Source: Cranoglanis bouderius
Taxonomy: Eukaryota > Chordata > Actinopteri > Siluriformes > Cranoglanididae
Assembly (NCBI GenBank): GCA_023630585.1
Contig: CM042552.1
Span: 18,664,069 to 18,728,068, forward strand
Direction of reading: 5' to 3'
DNA length: 64,000 nucleotides
The translations under genes and the position numbers were made by a program. The notes under the pieces are model-generated. The model was not told the DNA's origin, did no database searches, and saw only the letters and a program-made list of their open reading frames with translations. Positions 36,112 to 54,269 of this stretch are shown one piece after another (the stretch's first letter is position 1; the number at the start of each line of letters is the position of its first letter).

Positions 36112-37447
36112 ACAAATGATGTGTGGTTGAATATTAATCAGTCCATGCAGGATTTGGTGGAGATTTTGTTATTGTTGCAGCCAAAAATGCTTGATTTTGT
36201 CGCGGCTTTTTTGAATATTTGTGACTTGCAGAATTTTTGTGCCTTTTTGTGTAAAACAACTTGAATTGGCAAAATTTGAATTGTACAAAATTGTTTTGTC
36301 TTTTGCAGTGATGTTTGTTAGTAAATGAGACCTTTTAGCTGTACTCATGTTTGACGGACATGAATCGAAGAGGGCTTTGGCTGAATGTGCATTGTGATGA
36401 CATCACATGATGCATCTTGGCCCAAATCTGCCGAAAATCTGCAGTAATTTAGAAAAATTGCAAGCTTCTCTGAATATTGTGGGGTTTGCTTGATTTTGCA
36501 TTCATTACTGCAATCACAAAATGTCAAAATCCTGGAGGGACTGATGAATGGCAGCTAAATGGTTAAAGTTCACAGTCTTGTGTGGAATTGTTTAAGATGT
36601 AAAACTGGTGTTTAGCTGCTCCAAAGTTCACTGACTGCTCTAACGTGATTATGACGCTGGGTGATGAGGACAAATTAATTTAACACTTGTGTAAACACAA
36701 CTCACTGAAATGTAATACACCATTTTAAAATCATTCTGATGAATTGAACCATTGCAATCACAATTTATATCTGATAACTGACTAAAGCAGCTGATTCTAG
36801 ATAAGAAATATAATTCAGATGAATTCATTCTGAAAAGATTTCTAGTTCTCATCAATTTCTCAGTTCTCTCTGCTGAAAGTGATACAGCATCATGACCTGT
36901 GTGATTCTCCAACATGCACAAAGAACAAATCCACCTTTGGTCAGTACGACAGTAGATCTCGATCAGTTTGTCATGCTGAGAGCAGATCTTCTCTTGGAGT
37001 TTTGAGGAGGCTTTGATTAAGGTGTGCTTTTTCAACCCAGGAAGTTCAAGATGAGGTTTAAGATGAGTTTCACAAAAGGAGGTCAGACACATCAGACAGG
37101 ACTTGGTGGCTTTGTATTTTTTTTTTCCCGGTGCAGAAATCACACTCCACATCTCCAGGTCCAGCGTAACAGTGAGCAGGAGAAGCAGCTTGGACTTCAG
37201 TCTTCTTCAGTTTCTCCACCACTTCAGCCGGCATGTTGTTTCTGTGTAGAACAGGCCTCGGAGTGAAAGTGTCTCTGCACTGAGGACAGCTGTAGATGCC
37301 CTTCTCATCCTCCTGATCCCAGCAGCCATTAATACACACCTTACAGTAACTGTGACCACAGGGGATAGTCACCGGATCCTTCAGGAGATCCAGACACACT
37401 GCACAGCTGACTTGATCCTGAGCTACTGGAATAAAAGCCTTTGACAT
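36112..37447 (-). pseudogene. TRIM pseudogene: RING/B-box exon plus part of intron 1
   Basis: The coding-like part is 37447-36853 on minus. It retains a full RING (CAVCLDLLKDPVTIPCGHSY), the following linker and both B-box regions. A run of ten T bases near 37117-37126, against a shorter tract in the intact genes (net +4 nt), shifts the frame between RING and B-box. The intron-1 donor, GTGAG in intact paralogs, is changed to ATGAG (36852-36848). Intron-1-like sequence continues to about 36112, interrupted by a 405-bp TIR element, and is then cut off by a Tc1 fragment. Exons 2-6 are absent. Upstream it keeps a GA/CT tract (37532-37561), as do the intact genes. It could at most give a short RING-only product. 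Confidence 0.92.
36139..36543 (-). mobile_element. Non-autonomous TIR element, copy 2, inside the TRIM pseudogene intron
   Basis: 405 bp with inverted ends (CAGTCCATGCAGGATTTGG on the left, complement of CAGTCCCTCCAGGATTTTG on the right), flanked by ATTAAT and ATGAAT. In the intact TRIM-B intron the undisturbed site reads GAATATTAATGGCAG (62534-62548), so the boundaries are supported by an empty paralogous site. Same family as 28911-29275, in opposite orientation. Confidence 0.85.
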
Positions 37448-37529
37448 TTTCTTGCATGTACACTCTGAGAAGCAGAGTAACACGCAACTATCAGTTTCTT
37501 TTTCTCTGACCTCAGTAGAGAAATAGGGG

Positions 37530-37531
<2 letters not shown>

Positions 37532-37561
<30 letters not shown>
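37532..37561. repeat. (GA)n microsatellite upstream of the RING pseudogene
   Basis: About 14 GA units. On the coding (minus) strand this is a CT tract upstream of the start codon, like those before TRIM-A and TRIM-B. Confidence 0.95.
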
Positions 37562-37564
<3 letters not shown>

Positions 37565-37999
37565 ACTCTATTTTGCAATGTTAAACTTCTTTTTTTCAAT
37601 ACTAATGATCTGTCACTTAAGCATCTACCAATGTTGATTTAATAAATATACTATATTTAACTACAATTTTATTATATTTAAATGCAACAAAAACTCATAT
37701 TTTCCAATAGTCCAACTCGGTATAACTGTGTGTGGTAGAAGGTTGGGGTGTGGTTTAGAAGGAGCCTGCACAGGGAGGGTGCTGTATGCAGATGGGATTT
37801 TTGATTACCATGCCAGTAGTGTGCTGTTGAAATTGCTACATGTGAACCTGCCTGCTTTTTAAACTTCTAATTCATTTAAAACCCTACAGAGAGGCTGGTG
37901 AGCGAATGAATGTTTATAGCTGCTATAACATAAGTGACAACAGGAAGTAACTTTTCCCTTAACAATAAATGTAAACTATAAACAGATACAAATCAAAAG

Positions 38000-38345
38000 T
38001 TCAAATCAAACTCCTTACAGACAGTAACCTGAGCTCAGGATAAAACCATGACCACCATGCCACCTACCCTCAATATGCAAATACTTTCACAGCACTGGTA
38101 TACAGTGCTGGTAAAAAGCAGAACACTTTTTTCCTGTTCAGACTGCCATCTTATCAAATTCCTTGTATGCTCTAGTGTACTTAACCAATGAAGCATTCTG
38201 AACATTGTCCAAAGCTAGAAGGACAGGTTTCCCCTGCATGTACAGGACTGGATTTATCTCCTGACAACATGAGCCAGAAGTTAGTTGTTTTTTTATCTGT
38301 TGCTAACACATTTAAACTTAGAGAGTCAGAAGATTTAAAACAACA
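38000..38345 (+). repeat. L2/CR1-tail-like interspersed repeat
   Basis: Contains TTATCAAATTCCTTGTATGC and TCTAGTGTACTTAACCAATG, the kind of 3' end carried by fish L2/CR1-type LINEs. It is repeated at 38475-38790, 39640-39900, 41980-42310 and 58680-59100, with shorter pieces at 15440, 41515 and 58150. No coding part is attached. Confidence 0.6.
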
Positions 38346-38356
38346 TTAAAACCTTA

Positions 38357-39473
38357 ACAATGTAATAAGGGGGGAAAATGGGTGTATGTTTTCCAGTATT
38401 GTGGGGTATCAAGACCCATTTTCACATTCACACACCTATTCACACTTAGAGGTAATTGGAGAACATGCCAAACTCCTTACAGACAGTAACCTGAGCTCAG
38501 GATAAAACCACAGGCCACCATACCACCTACCCTCAATATGCAAATACTTTCACAGCATTGGTATACAGTGCTTGTAAAAATCAGAGCACTTTTTCCTGTT
38601 CAGACTGCCATCTTATCAAATTCCTTGTATGCTCCAGTGTACTTAACCAATGAAGCGTGACATTCTGAACATTCTTCAATGGTAGAAGGACAGGTTTCCC
38701 CTGCATGTACAGGACTAGATTATTCTCCTGACAACATGAGCCAGAAGTTAGAAGTCAGAAGATTTGAAACGACATTAAAACCTTAGTAGAGGCTGATCTG
38801 TGAAGATGTTCTAGGTTGAAATCCTCTTGCCCCGTGCCCCAGCTACTTGACCAGGCTTGGGGAGTAATGGAATACATATAACGGCGTTACGTAAACAGGA
38901 TACAAAAAACTGGTAACTGCAATCCGTTACAGTTACATCAAAAATCAAAGTAATCAGATTACAGGTACAACCCCAACTCCGAAAAAGTTGGGACAGTATG
39001 GGAAATGCTAATATAAACAAAGAGGGGTGATTTGTAAATGTATTTTGACTTGTATTTAAACAAAAAATGTATAAAGACATGGTATTTGATGTTTTACCTA
39101 ATCAGCTGCATAGTTTTTTTAAGATACACGTTTATTTTGAAACTGATGCATGCAACATGTTCCAAAAAAGTTGGGACAGGGGCAATTTAGGACTAATAGT
39201 GACCAGAAATAAGAAGGTGATGTGAAACAGGTGAGGCAGTCATCTAATGATAGTATATAAGGAGCCTCCAAAAAAAGTCCTAGTCCTTCAAAAGCAAGGA
39301 TGGGTCGAGGCTCGCCAATCTGCCAATCTGCCAACAGATGCATCAGCGAATAATCCAAAACTTTGAGAACAACATTCCCCGAAGACAAATCAATAGGATT
39401 TTGGGCATTTCACCTTCTTCAGTGCACAATATAATTAAAAGATTCAAGGAATCCAGTCAAATCTCGGAGTGTA
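38357..39473 (+). repeat. 1.1-kb duplicated block, copy A
   Basis: Matches 41859-42955 in the same orientation at high identity: ACAATGTAATAAGGGGGGAA through ATCTCGGAGTGTA. The block combines an L2-tail-like repeat, a GGGGAGTAATGGAATACAT / TAATCAGATTACAGG repeat, and the first 500 bp of a mariner-like element inserted at the same TA (38967). The mariner part is cut off at 39473. Confidence 0.93.
38969..39473 (+). mobile_element. Truncated mariner-like element (left end)
   Basis: Left terminus CAACCCCAACTCCGAAAAAG, then the transposase start region (QRIIQNFENNIPRRQINRIL, near 39346-39405). Everything after 39473 is missing. It is the same insertion as in 42473-43967, carried by the block duplication. 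Confidence 0.85.
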
Positions 39474-39590
39474 CCCACCTGGTCTAATCTAACCCTTCCC
39501 AAGACCACCTTGTCGAATCTAACCCTTCCCAACACCCATATGGTCTAATCTAACCATTCCCTACAGTCACCTGGTCTAAACAACCCCCCA
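39474..39590. repeat. Short minisatellite (CCTGGTCTAATCTAACCC unit)
   Basis: About four imperfect units of about 30 bp directly at the truncation point of the duplicated block. Confidence 0.8.
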
Positions 39591-39639
39591 CCCCCAATAC
39601 CGATGTGGTTTAGTCATACCCATTATTGCCCTATATATA

Positions 39640-39902
39640 TATTGATGTGAGTATTTATTCTCATGTGTATATATTCTCCTGATTACTTATTGCCCTTTTA
39701 TATCATAATATCGCCTCTTTTTAATATTCTTCTTGTGCAGTGCAATAGTTTGTGAGTGTGAGTGCACTTCTGTTCAGACTGCTTGTCAAATTCCTTGCAT
39801 ACTCTAGTGTCCTTGGCCAATAAAGCATGAATCAAAACATTCTGTGCATTCTTTAAAGGTAGAAAAAGTTCTCCCTGATTGTAATGTACAGGACTAGATA
39901 TA
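39640..39902 (+). repeat. L2/CR1-tail-like repeat
   Basis: Contains TTATTGCCCTTTTATATCAT, CTTGTCAAATTCCTTGCATAC and TTGGCCAATAAAGCATGA. The Tc1-like element that begins at 39903 is inserted in it, and the family text resumes after 41512. Confidence 0.65.
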
Positions 39903-41512
39903 CAGTGCCTATAGAAAATCAGCATACCTTGTCAAAATCCTTACCTTTTGTCACATTACACCCTGGAAATTAAAATAAATTAAATCTAACTTTTGCCAGC
40001 TGTATTTACACATTATAACCCTCGACATCTAAGTGGAAATAACATTTTAAAAAATTCTGAACAATTATTAAAATTTAATTAGTGAAACACCTGGTTTGGA
40101 TAAGTGATCAGCCCCTTAGAGTAACTATTATAAACTTGCTCAGGTACAACCAGTCACTTCCCAGATCACACACCATACTAATTGCCCCCCACCTGACATC
40201 AATTGCAGTGGTTTTGATTACTTCCTAAGAAAACTGGCTGTTCCATGATGATTCCATTACTAGTAGTGCATGGCAATGCAAAGAATACACCATGGTTCGA
40301 AAGGTGCTTTCAAAAGGGCTCTGGGACAAAGTTGTGGAAAGGCACAAGTTAGGAGAAGGATACAAAAAGATTTCAAAGGCTTTAACTATCCCTCTGGGTA
40401 CTGTTCAGAGCATTATTAAGAAGTGGAAAGTGTATGGCAACACCAACACCTTGCTTAGATTGGGACATCTCTCCAAACTGGATGACCAAGCCAGGAGTAT
40501 ATTGATCAGGGAAGCTACCAAGAGGCCATTGGAAACTTTGAAGGACTTACAAGTCCTTATGGCAGAGATTAGTCAGTCTGTGCATGTGACAACAATCTCA
40601 CAAGCTTTACACAAAGCTGGCTTGTATGGCAGGGTGGCAAGAAAGAAGCCTCTTCTGAAAAAGCTTCGCAAAAAAGCACTTGGAAGATTCTAATGCCATG
40701 TGGCAAAAAGTTTTATGGTCAGATGAGACCAAGATTGAAATTTTTGGACTGAACTGCAAGTGGTATGTTTGGCAAAAAACAAACACAGCACACAACCCAA
40801 AACACACCATACCTACTGTGAAGCATGGTGGTGACAACATTATGTTGTGGGGGTGTTTCTCTTCAGCGGGGACTGGGCAGTTGGTAAGGATTGAAGGGAA
40901 GATGGATGCTGCCAAGTACACCCAAATTCTTGAGGAAAACCTGCGGCCCTCTGCTAGACAGCTGAAGATGGGCAGGTGGTTCATCCTCTAGCACGACAAC
41001 GACCCTAAACACACCACCAAAAAAACTACACAGTGGCTTAAAGATAGGAAGGTGAATGTCCTTGAGTTGCCAAGTCAGAGCCCCGACCTAAATCCAACTG
41101 AAAATCTGTGGATGGACTTGAAGACAGCAGTCAATCGCCGCTCACCACGAAATGTGACTGAACTCGAACAATTCGGCAAGGAAGAATAGGCAAATATTCC
41201 CCACTCTAGGTGCGCAAAGCTAATACAGACATATCCAAACAGACTGATGGCTGTAATTAAAGCAAAAGTTGGCTCTACGAAGTATTAAATCATGTGACTG
41301 ATCAATTTTCCAACTCTGTTATTCTAGTTTTCTTTTTTTTTTTTTTTTACGTTTCCAAACTGGTGCCTTTTAACATTACTTGAATGTTGTAAGGCAGAAT
41401 GTGTAAATAAAGCTGGAACAACCAAAAAAAAATTTAATGGGTGTTGATTTCAGGCTGTAAGACCAAAAAAGTGACTATTTCAAAGGGGTATGATGATTTT
41501 CTATAGGCACTT
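39903..41512 (+). mobile_element. Nearly complete Tc1-like transposon
   Basis: Ends are CAGTGCCTATAGAAAATCA (left) and its near-complement at 41494-41512, flanked by TA (39901-39902 and 41513-41514). The transposase on + starts at ATG 40292 (MVRKVLSKGLWDKVVERHKL, HTH; GTVQSIIKKWKVYGN). It has a frameshift near 40650-40690, continues with VLWSDETKIEIFG (first Asp) and TVKHGGDNIMLWGCF, meets a TAG at 40989 just before HDNDPKHT (second Asp), then SPDLNPTENLW (Glu), another TAG at about 41188, and ends at TAA 41286-41288. About 330 codons in total, close to the family's usual length, but at least three lesions make it inactive. Confidence 0.93.
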
Positions 41513-41858
41513 TAACTGTACTTCCTGATGCAATTCTGAAATTAGTTGGTTTTTCATTTGTAGGTAACTTTTGCAGGTTTCAGACATTTGACGTTTTGAA
41601 ATAACTTTAAAATCTTAGTAAAGGCTGTTCTGTGTATATGTTCTAGGTTGAAAGTCTGTTGCCGAGATACATACATGGCTTAAAGTTTCATCACGTTGCC
41701 AAAAGGCAGCGATAAACATCTACTGTAAAATACTGTAATTTCACAGTTCAAGAAAACTGTACAAATACAGTACAGTTCAACAAGTGTGTATGAAATGCAG
41801 GGATTGGCTTATTTTAAATACAAAATCCACTTTGTTTTATATTTATTTTAATTATCAT

Positions 41859-42955
41859 AACAATGTAATAAGGGGGGAAAATGGGTGTATGTTTTCCAGT
41901 ATTGTGGGGTATCAAGACCCATTTTCACATTCACACACCTATTCACATTAAAGAGGTAATTGGAGAACATGCCAAACTCCTTACAGACAGTAACCTGAGC
42001 TCAGGATAAAACCACAGGCCACCATACCACCTACCCTCAATATGCAAATACTTTCACAGCATTGGTATACAGTGCTTGTAAAAATCAGAGCACTTTTTCC
42101 TGTTCAGACTGCCATCTTATCAAATTCCTTGTATGCTCCAGTGTACTTAACCAATGAAGCGTGACATTCTGAACATTCTTCAATGGTAGAAGGACAGGTT
42201 TCCCCTGCATGTACAGGACTAGATTATTCTCCTGACAACATGAGCCAGAAGTTAGAAGTCAGAAGATTTGAAACGACATTAAAACCTTAGTAGAGGCTGA
42301 TCTGTGAAGATGTTCTAGGTTGAAATCCTCTTGCCCCGTGCCCCAGCTACTTGACCAGGCTTGGGGAGTAACGGAATACATGTAACGGCGTTATGTAATC
42401 ATGATACAAAAAAACTGGTAACTGTAATTCGTTACAGTTACGTCAAAAAACAAAGTAATCAGATTACAGGTACAACCCCAATTCCGAAAAAGTTGGAACA
42501 GTATGGAAAATGCAAATATAAACGAAGAGGGGTGATTTGTAAATGTACTTTGACTTGTATTTTAAAAAAAAAAAACATATAAAGACAAGGTATTTGATGT
42601 TTTACCGAATCAACTGCATAGTTTTTTGAAGATACACGTTTATTTTGAAACTGATGCATGCAAAAAAAAGTTGGGACAGGGGCAATTTAGGACTAATAGT
42701 GATGTGACAAGAAATAAGAAGGTGATGTGAAACAGGTGAGGCAGTCATCTAATCATAGTATATAAGGAGCCTCCAAAAACGGCCTAGTCCTGGGTCGAGG
42801 CTCGCCAATCTGCCAACAGATGAGTCAGCGAATAATCCAAAACTTTGAGAACAACATTCCCCAAAGACACATCAGTAGGATTTTGGGCATTTCACCTTCT
42901 TCAGTGCACAATATAATTAAAAGATTCAAGGAATCTGGTCAAATCTCGGTGTGTA
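41859..42955 (+). repeat. 1.1-kb duplicated block, copy B
   Basis: Partner of 38357-39473. Here the mariner-like element at its right end is complete, so this copy or its ancestor was the source. Confidence 0.93.
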
Positions 42956-43967
42956 AAGGGCGTTGCCGAAAACCACTTCTGAATGTGTGTGATCTCCAAT
43001 CCCTATTAAAACCGTCATGAGTCTGTAATGGAGATCCTGACATGGGCTCGGGAAGATTTTGTAAACCTTTGTCAGTCAACACCATTCGCCACAGCATCCA
43101 CAGATGCAAGTTAATGCTTTACTATGCAAAGCAGAAGCCATACATCAACACTGTCCAGAAGCACCGCCGACTTCTCTGGGCTCGGTCTCATCTGAGATGG
43201 ACAGTAGCACAGTGGAATCATGTTTTGTGATCCGACGAGTCGACATTTCAAATAGTTTTTGGACAAAACAGCCGTCGTGTTCTCCAGGCCAAAGAGGAAA
43301 AGGACCATCCAAGCTGTTATCAGTGTCAGGTCCAAAAGCCAGCATCTGTCATGGTATGGGGGTGTGTCAGTGCCCATGGCATGGGTAATTTGCACATCTG
43401 TGAGGGCACCGTTAATGCAGAAAGATATATACATATTTTGGAACAACATATGCTGCCATCCAGAGCAGTACAACGCCAAACCACATTCTGCCCGGATGGT
43501 TGCGTGAGCAGAGAGTGCGGGTGCTAGCATGGCCTGCCTGCAGTCCTGCCCTTTCTCCGATTGAGAATGTGTGGCGCATTCTCAAATGCAAAATAAGGCA
43601 ACAAAGTACAGTTGCGCAGCTGAAAAAATGCATAATGGATGAATGGGGAAAAATTCCACTCACTAAACTTAACCAACTGGAGTCTACAGTCCCAAACGCT
43701 TAATAAGTGATATTAAAAGAAAAGGTGATGTTACACAGTGGTAAACAGTCGACTGTCCCAACTTTTTTGGAGTGTGTTGCAGTCATCAGATTTGAAAGTA
43801 TATTTTCAAAAATTAATTAAATTCACAAAGTAAAATAATCAAATAATGTGTTAATATTGTGTTTTCAATATAGTACAGGGTGAATTGAATTTTCAAATGA
43901 CTCTTTTTGTTTTTTTTGTTTTTTTTTAATTTTCCCTACTGTCCCAACATTTTCAGAATTGGGGCTG
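42473..43967 (+). mobile_element. Full-length, decayed mariner-like (Tc1/mariner superfamily) transposon
   Basis: About 1495 bp between TA dinucleotides (42471-42472, 43968-43969), with inverted ends CAACCCCAATTCCGAAAAAG and, on the right, CAGAATTGGGGCTG. The + strand carries the transposase in pieces: HTH from about 42790 (RHISRILGISPSSVHNIIKR, stop at 43018), a middle part 43042-43388 with frame changes (WTVAQWNHVL, then a TGA where the motif continues SDES), and a C-terminal piece 43500-43703 (WPACSPALSPIENVWRILKC). Inactive. Confidence 0.9.
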
Positions 43968-43969
43968 TA

Positions 43970-44580
43970 TAATCACCATCAATCACTTCCATTAAATCAT
44001 CATTATTATTAATATCGCGTGTGATTTTTTAATGTTCAGAAATAGGCTCCCTGCTGAAAAAAAAACAAATAGAAACCCTCATAGAATTTGTAATGGTTTT
44101 CATTGTTATAATGGGAATTGTATTGGTTTTAATGGAAACTGTATCGGTCCCTGTGGGTCTCTACTGGTAATTTGCTGCCTTCTAATGGTGACATGTTATG
44201 TCTAGTGGATACCATTAAGGGCCAATAATGGTAATGGTTTTAATGGTTAGGTGATGGTTTGTAATTGTATTTGTAGTGGAAACCACTCGAATTTCTGTGA
44301 TGGTGTGAGACCAATATAATAATATCACTTATTAAGCATTCTGTAAATGTAAAATTAACATCTATTTACAGAAAACTTCACTATAATCAACAATTACAGA
44401 CATTTTTAATCTGTATATGTGGAACATCTGCTGTACAAGTCCCTGGGAATTAGCTGTTAGTATAGAAATTATAATATATTAGAAACAGAGCATTAATATA
44501 AACCTGTACGTTTGTTGCTGCAGTAAATGTTTAAGTAACATATCTTTAGAATTGAAAAGAAATTCTCAACATTTGTAATG
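43970..44580. other. TRIM-A upstream intergenic DNA
   Basis: AT-rich. The part at 43971-44035 (AATCACCATCAATCAC ... GTGTGATTTTTTAATG) resembles 63867-64000 near TRIM-B on the same strand. Contains a GGTTTTAATGG-type short repeat cluster (44090-44270). No gene. Confidence 0.5.
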
Positions 44581-44585
44581 ATGGT

Positions 44586-44606
44586 GTTAGAGGCTTTTTA
44601 TAAAAG
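44586..44606 (+). promoter_or_regulatory. Conserved TATA-like core-promoter candidate of TRIM-A
   Basis: The text GTTAGAGGCTTTTTATAAAAG also occurs, in gene orientation, upstream of TRIM-B (complement of 63641-63660: TAACAGAGGCTTTTTATTAT). Conservation between paralogs upstream of a CT tract and the start codon suggests a TATA-type promoter element. Transcription starts are not visible from sequence. Confidence 0.4.
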
Positions 44607-44635
44607 TAAGACCAGAATTTACAGCAGAACTTCGC

Positions 44636-44638
<3 letters not shown>

Positions 44639-44719
<81 letters not shown>

Positions 44720-44775
44720 CATCTCTCTTGCACACAAACAAAGCCATGGCTAGTGATTTTAGAGTAAACAAACCT

Positions 44776-44832
<57 letters not shown>

Positions 44833-44893
44833 CTCGCTCCCTCCCTCTCTCTGTCTCTCTCTCACACACACACACACTCACACTCTCTCTCTG
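44639..44893. repeat. (CT)n/(CA)n tracts immediately before the TRIM-A start codon
   Basis: Two long CT runs (44639-44718 and 44779-44830), a mixed tail and a CA run, ending four bases before ATG 44897. They are probably part of the promoter or 5' untranslated region. Confidence 0.95.
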
Positions 44894-44896
44894 AAA

Positions 44897-51871
<6,975 letters not shown>

Positions 51872-52384
51872 TAAAGTCTTGTTAATTTCCTCATTGATGT
51901 GATAAAACTTTAACATTTAAAAACTAAACCTTGAAATGCTGGGTTTAGACTCAGTCTGGGATTATCAAATACACTATTGTACACATTGAAACTATTAAAA
52001 ATGTGAACACTTTCTTTAACTCTGCTGTATGTAAACAAAACTATATTACTTAAAAGAATTGCAAGAGATCTTATAATTTCAGTAAGATCACTCCTAAAAG
52101 AAAAAGTGCTGTTTTAAATTAAACTGATGTAATTCACTGAAATTCATGTAAAACTGGTGACACTTTCTTTGATACTTTATGGCAGTAATTATAATTTTTA
52201 GTAATTTTTTAGCAATCCTGTACAAAATAAACATCTACAAACCTTAATAAAGTCTTACAAAAATTGATAATGTGCTAAAAAAATTTTTAATCTTTTTATC
52301 CTGTCATAAATGGCCTCTGATTAAATGTGTGTAGAGACATTATGAAGAAAAATAAAGCTTAGAAGGAAGCAACAGAGATCATTG
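51872..52384. other. 3' flank of TRIM-A
   Basis: AT-rich sequence with AATAAA at 52226-52231 and again near 52350, which could be the polyadenylation signals of TRIM-A. No other gene. Confidence 0.45.
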
Positions 52385-54100
52385 CTTCCTCGATCATCAC
52401 TTGGTATCCTTCCATTACCCTCCTTATCCATGCCTAAAACCAGCTATCAACACTTCTCTCCCACTCATCAAAACCTCCACTCTATCTCCCCTTTGCTCCT
52501 GCACCCTATCATCCCTTCCAGACCCTGACTCCTTTTCCTCCCTACCACTGGAGTTAGCAACAGACAATTTCCTCTCCTCACTTTCATCATCCATGGACCT
52601 CCTCTGCCCTCTATCTTCTAAAACCCAGGAGGAGTTTGTGCCATCTTTCTTGGCTATCGGATGTGTTACGTAGCAGTAGGAGAGAATTAAGAACGGCAGA
52701 GAGAAAGAGGAAGAAATCATAACTCAACACACATATTCTATAGCAGCAGTATGGGCAGCAAAAACCATAATATAAAGTGACTGATGCAGCTATGTGCAGT
52801 GGTACTACTGCAGTGTGCAGTGGTACTGAGTCTTACTGGGTTAGTGCGTGTGCAGTGGTATGAGTCTTACTGGGTTAGGTGTTTGACTACCCCAGGTGAG
52901 CTTTGGGCAATTCAGATTCCCAGACTTCTGCTAAGACTGCATTCTACAAGGAAAAGCTGGAAACTTCTGCACAAGATCCTGCAATTCTGCAAGCTCCACA
53001 ACATCTTTTCTTCACTACTCAACCAACCAGCTCCTTCTGCTCTGTCCTCCCTGACTGCTGAATACTTTGCCACCTTTTATGACGGAAAGATTGAAAAAAT
53101 CTGCCAGGCCTTCACTCCTACCCCAACTCCTACATTACACACTCATGATTTCCCTTCTCCTTCACTGGCACATTTTTCTAATCTAGCAACAGAAGAGATC
53201 CTACAAGTCATTCTATCCTGCAATCCTACCACCTGCCCAAGGGGATCCAACCCCTTCCGCAATACTCCAGACCATCTCACAAGACCTCCCCCCATTCATC
53301 ACTACAATCATCAATGGCTCTATAACATTGTTATATACCAAATGCATTCATGCTTTTGGCCGTCATTGAGAAGCTACATGCTGCTAGATCAGTCAAAGTG
53401 TCAGTCCTCATGCTCCTCAACCTTTCAGCAGTGTCTGACACAGTCAACCACAAGACTCTCTTGTCCACCCTCATGAGTCTTGGAATTCGTGGTGCAGCAC
53501 AGCAATGGTTTGCTTCCTACCTGGAAGGTCAGTCATATCAGATGACGTGGAGGGGATCAACATCTGCTCCATGCAGACTCTCCACTGGTGTTCCATAAGG
53601 CTCAGTACTTGGTCGTCTTCTGTTCTCCCTCTATACTCAATCTCTTGGTGAGGTCATATACTCACATGGGTTTTCATACCACTGTTATGCGGATGACAAC
53701 TCATCCTCTCCTTCCCTTCCTCAGACACTCATGTTTCCACTCAGATCTCAATATGTCTGGCAGACATCTCATCATGGATGGCAGCTCATCAGCTGAAACT
53801 TAATCCCAGCAAAACTGAACTGCTCTTCATCCCAGGTGATTCATCCCCATGTCAGGATCTTGTGATCCCCCTGGACAACTCTCTGATCTCACCTTTGGTC
53901 ACTGCATGCAACCTTGGGGTAGCCATGGACACTCAACTGTCCTTTTCCTCTTACACTGCTAGTCTGACATGCTCATGTCAATTTCAAGTTGAAATCACAC
54001 TGACAAATACCTCCTGTGCTATTGCAATGTCATCACTGTGCACCATGAAAGCAACTCCATTTTCTGTCTTTAATATGTACACAGTATCCTTCAGCAGGTG
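52385..54100 (+). mobile_element. L2/CR1-like LINE fragment with reverse-transcriptase relic
   Basis: The + strand starts with an endonuclease end (DHHLVSFHYPPYPCLKP, after a decayed start), continues with the linker typical of these LINEs (SLTAEYFATFYDGKIEKIC, near 53050), and then reverse transcriptase pieces: VSVLMLLNLSAVSDTVNHK, LGIRGAAQQWFASYLEGQSY, LSTGVP and the catalytic YADD (CYADDN near 53690). An unrelated or rearranged stretch lies at about 52650-52890. Multiple stops and frame changes. Dead copy. Confidence 0.87.
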
Positions 54101-54269
54101 TCTTGTACGATCAATTAAAACATAACCTACTAGACATATTACTGGCTTTCGACATGTGTCAACACAGATCAGTCCCTTATTTCACTTCTTACAAGTCTTT
54201 CGTTATCATATTTGATTGAACATGGTCAATGGAAAATTCAACTCAATTTTTTTCCCCCATAAGTACAAC

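Noticed and set aside
36140..37447. RING pseudogene (minus) and SPRY fragment (plus, 30574) as parts of one gene
   Set aside because: They lie on opposite strands and face away from each other, so they cannot form one transcript without rearrangement.
53588..54125. Possible small secreted proteins
   Set aside because: Out-of-frame readings within the LINE reverse-transcriptase relic.
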